Shown: positions 1 through 5,265 of the stretch, piece after piece
Position numbering within the stretch: the first letter of the stretch is position 1
How the letters are laid out: every line of letters begins with the position of its first letter
Virus record (IMG/VR): IMGVR_UViG_3300034190_002622
Coordinates: 1 to 31,503 of that record
Direction: 5' to 3' (one strand)
DNA length: 31,503 nt
From: a virus
The notes under the pieces: generated by a model
The model's database searches: none
What the model was told of the DNA's origin: nothing
Seen by the model: only the letters and a program-made list of their open reading frames with translations
Program-made: the position numbers and the translations under genes

Positions 1-394
1 CGTCTTCTATATCGTCATGCTCTAATAAAGCACGTTTATCTTGTAACACTTCTATCTCAATACGACTAATCTGTTCTGGTCCTGTATTCTCTATCTCTAC
101 TTTATCAGACCATTTTAATATATTCTTAGCCATGAGGGTTAATACCCCTGCATTACCTTTCTTCTCACCTGTAGCATTATCCACCATAAGGTCTTGAAAA
201 GCAACCATGAAATCTCTTTCTCCTATCTCCGCAGCTTCTTTAAAGTCTGGGTGTTGATCTAACCAACCATAATAAGCGTTACGTGTAACGCCCCAAGCTT
301 GGCAGCATTTATCAATAGACATTCTACAGTCTTGACGCATACCTTCTCTAAGCTGTTTAGCGTATTTCTTTTTGTAAGTACTCTTACGTCCCAT
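1..394 (-). CDS. Terminase small subunit, partial (C-terminus off the left edge)
   Basis: Reading leftward from an ATG at 394-392, an open frame runs off the window edge (about 131 codons visible). The N-terminus is basic (MGRKSTYKKKYAKQLREGMR) and is followed by a helix-turn-helix of the kind used by phage small terminases (CCQAWGVTRNAYYGWLDQHP, roughly residues 29-48). A helical region follows with the element KWSDKVEIE, typical of the end of the DNA-binding half of this family. The small terminase recognises the packaging site and loads the large terminase. The ATG overlaps the stop of the upstream gene by one base (TAATG), implying translational coupling. The large terminase would be expected next, outside the window. 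The family assignment rests on the HTH, size and holin neighbour. Confidence 0.75.
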   Translation of the reverse strand, partial: MGRKSTYKKKYAKQLREGMRQDCRMSIDKCCQAWGVTRNAYYGWLDQHPDFKEAAEIGERDFMVAFQDLMVDNATGEKKGNAGVLTLMAKNILKWSDKVEIENTGPEQISRIEIEVLQDKRALLEHDDIED

Positions 395-654
395 TAGTCT
401 CTCACTTTGTCTAAGATTTTATCTATCTTCTCGTCCATCTTGTCTTGTTTTTTATCTAAGCTTTTTAGATCTTCTTTAATATCATTTAACCTGGAGTATT
501 GTACAGCATCAGATTTATCTAATTCTATAATCTTATCTTCCATTTTATCAATCCTGCTATGTAGGCGTTTACCTATCCACGCGAAAAGACCCACTACGGG
601 GCCTATAACTATAAAGAATATTTCTTTTAAAACATGTATTAAATCACTTTCCAT
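394..654 (-). CDS. Small membrane protein with coiled coil (holin-associated)
   Basis: The protein has 86 residues. An N-terminal amphipathic stretch leads into one hydrophobic segment (FFIVIGPVVGLFAWIG, about residues 13-28). The rest is highly charged coiled coil (KMEDKIIELDKSDAVQYSRLNDI and KKQDKMDEKIDKILDKV). The start at 654 is preferred over an ATG at 720 because the longer version would add a very basic tail deep inside the upstream gene; from 654 the overlap is only 11 bp. One TM plus a coiled coil next to a holin is the layout of an inner-membrane spanin or of haemolysin XhlA-like accessory proteins. No diagnostic motif distinguishes these, so the lysis role is inferred from position. 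Confidence 0.65.
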   Translation of the reverse strand: MESDLIHVLKEIFFIVIGPVVGLFAWIGKRLHSRIDKMEDKIIELDKSDAVQYSRLNDIKEDLKSLDKKQDKMDEKIDKILDKVRD

Positions 655-1117
655 TCTCGGCCTTCTCAAGTGCCTTGGTGAATACTGCGACCTGCTGCTG
701 CGTAAGCGCACCATAATCATCCCTCAAGCTATCAAAATACTTCTTTCGGTTAATGCGTTCAGCAATCTTTTCTCCACTTCTGCCAACGATATAACCACCA
801 ATACCTATTTCAAGTAATGTAAATAGATTAGATACGATAGATGGATTGTCTATCAAATATTGAGGAGCTAACCCAAACCAATAAGACCCTAGCAATACTA
901 GGAAGAACATCATTGTGGTTGGACGCCAGTTTCTTTGTAACCAAGATTCACCCGTAGCTTCTGCAATAACAACCTGTGCTTTAGCCTCAACTTCCTTAGC
1001 TTGGGCTTGTACAAGGATGTTCATCATCTCTGATTTGGCTTCATCTGATTTTTCTTTGTCTGGAATAAGGCGCTCTATCAGTGTAGTGATAGGGCCTATT
1101 AAGAGGTTTAATAGCAT
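644..1117 (-). CDS. Holin of the 3TM / GTA-holin family
   Basis: The protein has 157 residues. The N-terminus (MLLNLLIGPITTLIERLIPD), a charged helical linker (KEVEAKAQVVIAEATGES), the signature GESWLQRNWRPTTM, and two hydrophobic segments (MFFLVLLGSYWFGLAPQYL and LFTLLEIGIGGYIVG) match the phage/GTA 'holin of 3TMs' family. Such proteins sit in the cytoplasmic membrane and are thought to let endolysin reach the cell wall. It is the first gene of the leftward late unit, about 350 nt below the nearer strong promoter. No Shine-Dalgarno sequence precedes the ATG; the upstream bases are an A/T run (AATAAGAATAACAATA). Translation may therefore depend on the leader, or start inefficiently. The endolysin candidate lies far away, at 10793-11581. 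Confidence 0.75.
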   Translation of the reverse strand: MLLNLLIGPITTLIERLIPDKEKSDEAKSEMMNILVQAQAKEVEAKAQVVIAEATGESWLQRNWRPTTMMFFLVLLGSYWFGLAPQYLIDNPSIVSNLFTLLEIGIGGYIVGRSGEKIAERINRKKYFDSLRDDYGALTQQQVAVFTKALEKAENGK

Positions 1118-1140
1118 TATTGTTATTCTTATTTTATTAA

Positions 1141-1440
1141 ATTAGGAGGCACTTTATAGAGATGCCAAGCTCTCTACTTCGGGAGAAGTAAATTTCCTTG
1201 TCGGGCATGGGACGCTTATTATATAAGGTCTCCCACGTTCCTTGCACGAATGCCGTAACGGCACACACTACGAGAAAAAGGCGAGGCTAGGAAATATGTC
1301 GTAAAACCTAACCTCAAAATGGTCGGATATGGAGTCGGTTAAGAGGTTCGCATACCCTTATTCAATAGAGTGGTTTTTTATATATCTTATGTGAGAGGGT
1401 AAGACATAAAGGAAAACCATAACCTTAGGAGAGAGTGTTT
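1141..1440 (-). ncRNA. Structured 5' leader RNA of the late unit
   Basis: Read leftward, the transcript from the nearer promoter passes through a series of hairpins before the holin ATG. In plus coordinates: 1372-1377/1413-1418 enclosing 1387-1392/1404-1409; 1325-1331/1351-1357; 1283-1291/1307-1315; 1251-1255/1259-1263; 1209-1212/1231-1234 enclosing 1215-1219/1223-1227; and 1162-1166/1204-1208 enclosing 1175-1180/1185-1190. Two stems (1325-1331 and 1283-1291) contain one G-U pair each when read as minus-strand RNA, but a mismatch when read as plus-strand RNA, so the structure belongs to the leftward transcript. The stems are seen directly; a regulatory role is inferred. It resembles no RNA family I can name. 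Confidence 0.55.
1275..1315 (-). terminator. Terminator-like hairpin in the late leader, possible attenuator
   Basis: On the minus strand a 9-bp stem with one G-U pair (GAGGTTAGG / CCTAGCCTC) closes a 15-nt loop. GCC and then five T residues (1279-1275) follow. This has the form of an intrinsic terminator, although the U-run is short and offset. The 5' arm GAGGTT (1315-1310) is also complementary to AACCTC (1348-1343) in the loop of the upstream hairpin, so an alternative pairing could prevent the terminator from forming. Confidence 0.45.
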
Positions 1441-1480
1441 ATGTTATTCTTATTATACACTTCTTTTTATTATGGTAACT

Positions 1481-1509
1481 ATTATACCATAGGTTTGTTG
1501 ATTTGTCAA
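1481..1509 (-). promoter_or_regulatory. Strong leftward sigma70 promoter (P2), perfect consensus
   Basis: The minus strand reads TTGACA (1509-1504), a 17-nt spacer, and TATAAT (1486-1481), with a TG one base upstream of the -10 (extended -10). Predicted start is near 1474. It transcribes the structured leader and then the holin and terminase genes. Confidence 0.85.
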
Positions 1510-1563
1510 GCTTTTTCTTTATCTTGTGTATTCCTTATCTTTGTGTTATACTTTAATCATAGG

Positions 1564-1648
1564 GTGCATATAGTTCATTGCATTCACCAAGTAACACATT
1601 CATTCACAAACTCACAAAGCTAAAGCCGCTTTGTTCGCTTGTTCATTA
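1564..1648 (-). promoter_or_regulatory. Duplicated structured leader element, copy A
   Basis: The minus-strand RNA begins TAATGAACAA about 12 nt after the expected start of promoter P1. It continues with a 7-bp hairpin (1634-1628/1620-1614, loop GGCTTTA), then TTTGTGAATGAATG (1610-1597), a CTTGG-TGAA core, and ends GAACTATATGCAC (1576-1564). The same order of blocks appears in copy B at 11998-12086 on the opposite strand. In this copy no gene follows directly; P2 lies about 55 nt downstream. Confidence 0.7.
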
Positions 1649-1666
1649 AGTAAACCCTGTAAAACT

Positions 1667-1695
1667 ATTATAACAAACAATCTTGATCTTGTCAA
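1667..1695 (-). promoter_or_regulatory. Strong leftward sigma70 promoter (P1), perfect consensus
   Basis: The minus strand reads TTGACA (1695-1690), a 17-nt spacer, and TATAAT (1672-1667). Predicted start is near 1660. Its transcript carries structured element copy A and then reads through P2 into the late leader. The surroundings of P1 and P2 are alike (CTTGACAA and TATAATAGTT in both), suggesting that they arose by duplication. Confidence 0.85.
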
Positions 1696-1796
1696 GTTTT
1701 TATTTTAATTAAATTGTAAAGAAACTGTAAAGAAAACACAACACTGACAAAGAATCAATAGCTTGTGATTTATTTAAAATTATTTAATTATTTCTC

Positions 1797-1825
1797 TTGA
1801 CATACTAGATCTTGTGTTCTATAGT
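1797..1825 (+). promoter_or_regulatory. Rightward sigma70 promoter for the 1855-7713 unit
   Basis: TTGACA (1797-1802), a 17-nt spacer and TATAGT (1820-1825). The predicted start near 1832 gives a short leader of about 23 nt containing AAGGAGA, 5 nt before the ATG at 1855. It lies back to back with the leftward promoters. Confidence 0.8.
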
Positions 1826-1854
1826 TAAGATATACACAAAACAAGGAGAAACAA

Positions 1855-1977
1855 ATGTCTGCACTAACTAACACTGAGAAACAATCTTTTAAAGACCTTG
1901 AACAAGAATCAAAAGCATTAATACAAAGAATGGAAGAACTACTGAAAGAAGCTTATGCACTTATAAAGGAGTTATAA
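1855..1977 (+). CDS. Small helical protein, function unknown
   Basis: The protein has 40 residues and is the first gene of its unit. A strong AAGGAGA ribosome-binding site sits 5 nt upstream of the ATG. The sequence (MSALTNTEKQSFKDLEQESK at the start, then a Glu/Leu/Lys-rich helix) looks like one continuous amphipathic helix or short coiled coil. Its position right behind a strong promoter suggests high expression. First genes of phage early units often encode host-modifying peptides, but nothing in the sequence points to a target. Confidence 0.6.
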   Translation: MSALTNTEKQSFKDLEQESKALIQRMEELLKEAYALIKEL

Positions 1978-1978
1978 T

Positions 1979-2113
1979 ATGTATCTACTGAACACTGAGA
2001 ATGGTAAGGTTCAAACTTATGAGGAATGGTGTTACGCTGTATATGATAATTTTATATCACAACAACAGTTTGACAATCTTTTAGAATGCAATGAGCTAGG
2101 GGAGGTGTTATGA
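1979..2113 (+). CDS. Small acidic protein, function unknown
   Basis: The protein has 44 residues, starts one base after the preceding stop, and ends in an ATGA overlap with the next gene. It contains aromatic and Gln-rich stretches (EEWCYAVYDNFISQQQFDNL). The preceding AAAGGAG, inside the end of the previous gene, serves as ribosome-binding site. I do not recognise the family. Confidence 0.55.
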   Translation: MYLLNTENGKVQTYEEWCYAVYDNFISQQQFDNLLECNELGEVL

Positions 2114-2361
2114 TTAATTTAAACGTAATACTTGAGGATGTACCCAATTATCTACTAACAGACTTAGCTTATGAGCTTAAAGACGTACAGGAAGCCTACC
2201 ACGTTGTCGCTGACGCAACGATCAGAGCTGACATAGGGCGTATATGCTTAGACTTAGAGAACGACGCTCAGAGCATCGCTGTGGCCCTTATGAACAGTTT
2301 GGATATGTTAGAGGATATGGGGTTGAGTCCTTTCGTAATAGAGATAGGAGTGTTGAAGTAA
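2110..2361 (+). CDS. Hypothetical protein, helical and acidic
   Basis: The protein has 83 residues. It overlaps the upstream gene by ATGA and the downstream gene by TAATG. A GGGGAGG ribosome-binding site lies 3-4 nt before the ATG. The product is predominantly helical and acidic (DVPNYLLTDLAYELKDVQEA near the N-terminus), without cysteines that would suggest metal binding and without membrane segments. I do not recognise it. The tight coupling on both sides supports its being real. Confidence 0.6.
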   Translation: MINLNVILEDVPNYLLTDLAYELKDVQEAYHVVADATIRADIGRICLDLENDAQSIAVALMNSLDMLEDMGLSPFVIEIGVLK

Positions 2362-2726
2362 TGCAAACCAAACGACAAAGCATAATAGAGAGTGTTACAC
2401 AGAACGTTATAGGGTATTTGGTTGGTATAGGTACACAGTATGTAGTGTTTCCATTATTTGGGATGGAAGCTAATTTAACAGAAAACTTGCTAATAGGAGC
2501 TATCTTTGCTATAGTTAGTACAGCAAGGAGTTATGTTGTTAGAAGATTATTTAACAAACAACATTTATCTGATACAAGGAATGCTGATTTAGTGCAAGTG
2601 TTACATGCTAGTAACATGCAAAGAGATGAGTTAATAAGAGAGTTACAACAAGATAGCATAGACAAGAGTATCTTGATAAAAGACATGCAAGAGTATATAC
2701 ATAAGATTGATGGATTTTGTGCTTAG
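2361..2726 (+). CDS. DUF7220-like two-TM membrane protein with C-terminal helix
   Basis: The protein has 121 residues. Two hydrophobic stretches (IGYLVGIGTQYVVFPLFGM and LLIGAIFAIVSTARSYVVRR), with the ending ARSYVVRRLFN, match the short phage/bacterial family typified by '...VFPLFG...IGAIFTxxSxxRSYxLRRxFN' (DUF7220). A charged coiled-coil tail of about 55 residues follows. The start at 2361 is chosen for its TAATG overlap with the previous stop; a longer in-frame start at 2244 would lie wholly inside the upstream gene. The function of the family is unknown; insertion in the inner membrane is predicted. Confidence 0.65.
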   Translation: MQTKRQSIIESVTQNVIGYLVGIGTQYVVFPLFGMEANLTENLLIGAIFAIVSTARSYVVRRLFNKQHLSDTRNADLVQVLHASNMQRDELIRELQQDSIDKSILIKDMQEYIHKIDGFCA

Positions 2727-2735
2727 GAGAATACT

Positions 2736-3011
2736 ATGACTTATGAAATGATACAAACTAATACAACATTTGATGAGATACAAGGATATATAGACCTAAA
2801 CTTAGCTATAATACTACAAGCATGTATTGATGGTGATGTAGAGTGGCTTGAGAGCGCTCAATTTAGACGCACTGTACTATCCCTACCTGATAAGATATTA
2901 CAACGTGAGATGGGTATAGGGCTTGTAGACATGACTGCTAAGCAGATAGCATTTCAGTTGATTAAAAGAATTAATAACGGTGATTTTAAAGGAAGAAGGG
3001 TAACTATATGA
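2736..3011 (+). CDS. Hypothetical protein
   Basis: The protein has 91 residues, with TAGGAG upstream of the ATG and an ATGA overlap with the next gene. It is helical and mildly acidic, with a basic C-terminus (GDFKGRRVTI). There are no recognisable motifs, cysteine pairs or membrane segments. Its place between the membrane protein and the zinc ribbon protein gives no functional hint. Confidence 0.6.
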   Translation: MTYEMIQTNTTFDEIQGYIDLNLAIILQACIDGDVEWLESAQFRRTVLSLPDKILQREMGIGLVDMTAKQIAFQLIKRINNGDFKGRRVTI

Positions 3012-3202
3012 TTAAGGTATATGACATATGCTGCAAGAATTGTGGCTATGTAGAAGAAATGTGGTTAGAAGATGAGGACTTAAAACACTTAATAGAAGAT
3101 TGTTGGTGTGGGTCTTGTAAGGTGGGTGAGCTTTATATAGGTTTAGGCTCACCACAGTTCAGTATCAAAGGTCCAGGAGTATATGACCCAGGTAAACACT
3201 AG
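3008..3202 (+). CDS. Small zinc-ribbon protein (FmdB-like)
   Basis: The protein has 64 residues. An N-terminal knuckle CCKNCGYVEE and a second cluster CWCGSC, about 25 residues apart, would bind one zinc ion. The C-terminal SPQFSIKGPGVYDPGK resembles the 'PSFxFKGxGFY' tail of FmdB-type zinc ribbon proteins. That whole arrangement is typical of the family, which is often annotated as regulatory without firm proof. It lies 11 bp upstream of the AAA+ ATPase gene and may be expressed with it as a partner or adaptor; that link is only positional. Confidence 0.6.
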   Translation: MIKVYDICCKNCGYVEEMWLEDEDLKHLIEDCWCGSCKVGELYIGLGSPQFSIKGPGVYDPGKH

Positions 3203-3213
3203 GAGATAGCAAA

Positions 3214-4209
3214 ATGATCCACAATAAGACGAACAATGAGTTGTTGAAAGAGTTTGATAAACACGTAATTGGCCATACAGCTGCTAAGAAGATGCTTATC
3301 TCTTTAGTTAATAGGTCTAAGACTGCGCATTACCATAAATACTTATCACCAACCCCCTCAGATGATATTGAAACTAGTAATTGTCTGTTAATTGGTGGGT
3401 CTGGTACAGGTAAAACACATTTAGTAAATACATTACAGAAGTTAGTTAAATTCCCTTTAATTAGAGTAGATGCAACACAACTAGGGCCATCTGGTAGTGT
3501 CGCCCCTATGAACGTAGATAAGCTTTTAAAAGAGATTGTGAATAATGCATCTGATTTAGTGTATGACAGTGTTGATGATGGTTGTTTTCATTCACTAGAG
3601 GGCACTGTTGACCAAACTATTGTATTTATTGATGAAGTTGATAAATTATCTGATGCGTATAGTCAGAAAGATAGTAATTGGAATAAACAAACACAATCTA
3701 CCTTACTAACTCTATTAGAAAACAATGAAGAGTTTAAGAATGTGTCATTTATCTTAGCAGGTGCTTTTGTAGGATTACAGAATAAGACAGAGGCTAAGAG
3801 CGGTATAGGGTTTAATAAAGTAGATATTGAAGAAGAGATTAACGAGGTTACTGATAAAGACGTTATTAGTTTCGGTATGATGCCTGAATTAATTGGTAGA
3901 TTAAGTAGTGTTAAAGTGTTAGATGTGTTAGAATACAAAGAAATGAAGATGATATTAGAAGATATTATTATTCCACAAGCCACAGCACAATTATCTAGGT
4001 TTGCGTATGTACCAAGGAATTATATATCTACATCACAAATCCATGAGATGATAGAGCGAGCTTTGGAGAGTGGGCAAGGTGCTAGATCCTTAAAGAGAGA
4101 GGTTAATAAGTTGTTCGCTGATTTAGAGTTTGACTTTGAAGTTGTAGGAGAGATTAAGAATTTACCATTAGTAATAAATAACAAAGGAGTAGATAATGGC
4201 GCAACCTAG
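3214..4209 (+). CDS. ClpX/HslU-type AAA+ ATPase (core only)
   Basis: The protein has 331 residues. HVIGHTAAKKMLISL (about 17-31) matches the ClpX box before Walker A. Walker A is GGSGTGKT (61-68) and Walker B IVFIDEVDK (136-144). The stretch FGMMPELIGRLSSV (220-233) corresponds to the ClpX 'GxxPEFIGRLPV' element with its Arg finger, and GARSLKREV (289-297) is sensor 2. The cysteine-containing N-terminal zinc domain of ClpX is absent, and I see no clear IGF-type loop for docking ClpP. ATP-driven unfolding or remodelling is therefore likely, but a protease partner is not evident. The start follows AGGAGA. The end overlaps nrdB by 14 bp, so the two are translationally coupled. Confidence 0.85.
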   Translation: MIHNKTNNELLKEFDKHVIGHTAAKKMLISLVNRSKTAHYHKYLSPTPSDDIETSNCLLIGGSGTGKTHLVNTLQKLVKFPLIRVDATQLGPSGSVAPMNVDKLLKEIVNNASDLVYDSVDDGCFHSLEGTVDQTIVFIDEVDKLSDAYSQKDSNWNKQTQSTLLTLLENNEEFKNVSFILAGAFVGLQNKTEAKSGIGFNKVDIEEEINEVTDKDVISFGMMPELIGRLSSVKVLDVLEYKEMKMILEDIIIPQATAQLSRFAYVPRNYISTSQIHEMIERALESGQGARSLKREVNKLFADLEFDFEVVGEIKNLPLVINNKGVDNGAT

Positions 4210-5185
4210 AATTATAACGCCGAAGTCTGAGTATACAGTAGATTACCCAGTGGCGTTGGACTTCACAAAGAAACAAGTTGATGTATTTTGGACTCCTGAC
4301 GAGATAGAGATGGAGAAAGACTTACACGAGCTTAAAACCGGATTAACAGAATCAGAATTACACGGTGTTATTACAACACTCAAGCTATTTACACAATATG
4401 AGATACATGTAGGAAATGAGTATTGGGGTGGGATAGCTAAAGAGATGTTCCCACGTCCTGATATAGAAAGAATGACTAATTGCTTTAGTTTTATAGAAAT
4501 AAACGTACATGCCCCATTCTACGCTAAGATAAACGAAGTGTTAGGGCTTGCAACAAATGAATTTTATAATAGTTATAAGGAAGATCCAGCATTAGCAGAA
4601 CGTATGGATTGGATTGATAAGATGGTGGCCTTACCTAAACGTAGCACTGTAATGCAGAAGCTTTTAAGTATTGGAGCCTTCTCTATTGTTGAAGGAGCTA
4701 TTTTATATAGTAACTTCGCTTTCCTTAAACACTTTCAGGCTAATGGTAAGAATAAGTTAACAAACTTAGTGGCAGGAATAAACTTTAGTGTTAGAGATGA
4801 GAACTTACACAGCTTAGGAGGTGCTTGGTTGTTTCAAACACTGTTAGAAGAATCTGAATTAAAAGATATAGATAAGTTAGAACTGCAATATACATTAGAA
4901 GACGTATGTAAACAAGCTTATGAACATGAGAAGGTTATTATTGCCAAAGTATTCGAGAAAGGCGGGATTAAAGGTATTACAGCTAACCAGATGGAAGCTT
5001 TTATTCAATCTAGATTAGATTTGTGCTTGACTAACCTTGGATATGATGCTATATTTAAACCAACGTACAACCCTATTGCTAAGTGGTTCTATAAGAACAT
5101 CAGTGCTAGTGTAATGCATGATTTCTTTAGTAGACAGGGTAATAGCTATAATCGTGATTGGAAAGAAGGAGGTTTTAAATGGTAG
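4196..5185 (+). CDS. nrdB: Class I ribonucleotide reductase, beta (radical) subunit
   Basis: The protein has 329 residues. It houses the metal/radical site that lets NrdA reduce ribonucleotides to deoxyribonucleotides. Candidate ligands are E69 (in QYEIHVG, where E. coli has Asp84), E101 and H105 (EINVH), E166 (SIVEGAILY), and E202 with H205 (RDENLH). Y109, four residues after H105, aligns with the radical Tyr122 of E. coli. The first ligand pair is spaced E-x3-H rather than the usual E-x2-H. The C-terminus ends in Trp with acidic/basic residues before it, as expected for a tail that docks on NrdA. It overlaps the ClpX-like gene upstream and a 28-residue membrane peptide downstream; nrdA follows at once. 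Confidence 0.92.
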   Translation: MAQPRIITPKSEYTVDYPVALDFTKKQVDVFWTPDEIEMEKDLHELKTGLTESELHGVITTLKLFTQYEIHVGNEYWGGIAKEMFPRPDIERMTNCFSFIEINVHAPFYAKINEVLGLATNEFYNSYKEDPALAERMDWIDKMVALPKRSTVMQKLLSIGAFSIVEGAILYSNFAFLKHFQANGKNKLTNLVAGINFSVRDENLHSLGGAWLFQTLLEESELKDIDKLELQYTLEDVCKQAYEHEKVIIAKVFEKGGIKGITANQMEAFIQSRLDLCLTNLGYDAIFKPTYNPIAKWFYKNISASVMHDFFSRQGNSYNRDWKEGGFKW

Positions 5186-5265
5186 ATTACTGTAACATAT
5201 ATTTTTTAGGTTATTTAGTATGGGTAATGTACATAGGTTATAAAATTGGTAAAGGAGACATTTAG
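5179..5265 (+). CDS. 28-residue single-TM peptide between nrdB and nrdA
   Basis: The ATG lies inside the last codons of nrdB, after AAGGAGG. The peptide is largely one hydrophobic, aromatic segment (YFLGYLVWVMYIGYKIG) with a short acidic N-terminus and a Lys-containing C-terminus. Its stop overlaps the GTG start of nrdA by one base (TAGTG). A good ribosome-binding site and overlaps on both sides argue for translation. It could be a membrane peptide in its own right or serve mainly to couple nrdA translation to nrdB. Confidence 0.6.
   Translation: MVDYCNIYFLGYLVWVMYIGYKIGKGDI

Larger units (their letters stand above)
1118..1854. other. Non-coding regulatory region between divergent units
   Basis: This 737-bp stretch holds no convincing gene. 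It contains two leftward consensus sigma70 promoters, one rightward promoter, a duplicated structured element (copy A) and a heavily structured leader RNA for the late unit; these are listed separately. A further weak rightward extended -10 candidate (TGTTATACT, -10 at 1547-1552, poor -35 TTGTGT at 1524-1529) lies between the two leftward promoters. Open frames here lack ribosome-binding sites and plausible protein character. Confidence 0.75.

Noticed and set aside
1137-1286. Leftward open frame through the structured leader (would end ...SRELGISIKCLLI)
   Set aside because: It looks protein-like, but the frame begins after a TAG with no ATG until 1208 and no ribosome-binding site. The stems with strand-specific G-U pairs explain the sequence better. 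A short coupled peptide from 1208 is not excluded.
1321-1357. tRNA T-arm-like sequence (GGTTCGCATACCC) on the plus strand
   Set aside because: It lacks the conserved A of the T loop and there is no matching acceptor or anticodon arm; the region folds as a hairpin on the other strand.
1435-1623. Rightward 62-codon open frame in the promoter region
   Set aside because: It overlaps a perfect leftward promoter and the duplicated leader element, lacks a usable start context, and its product is a low-complexity hydrophobic sequence from AT-rich DNA.
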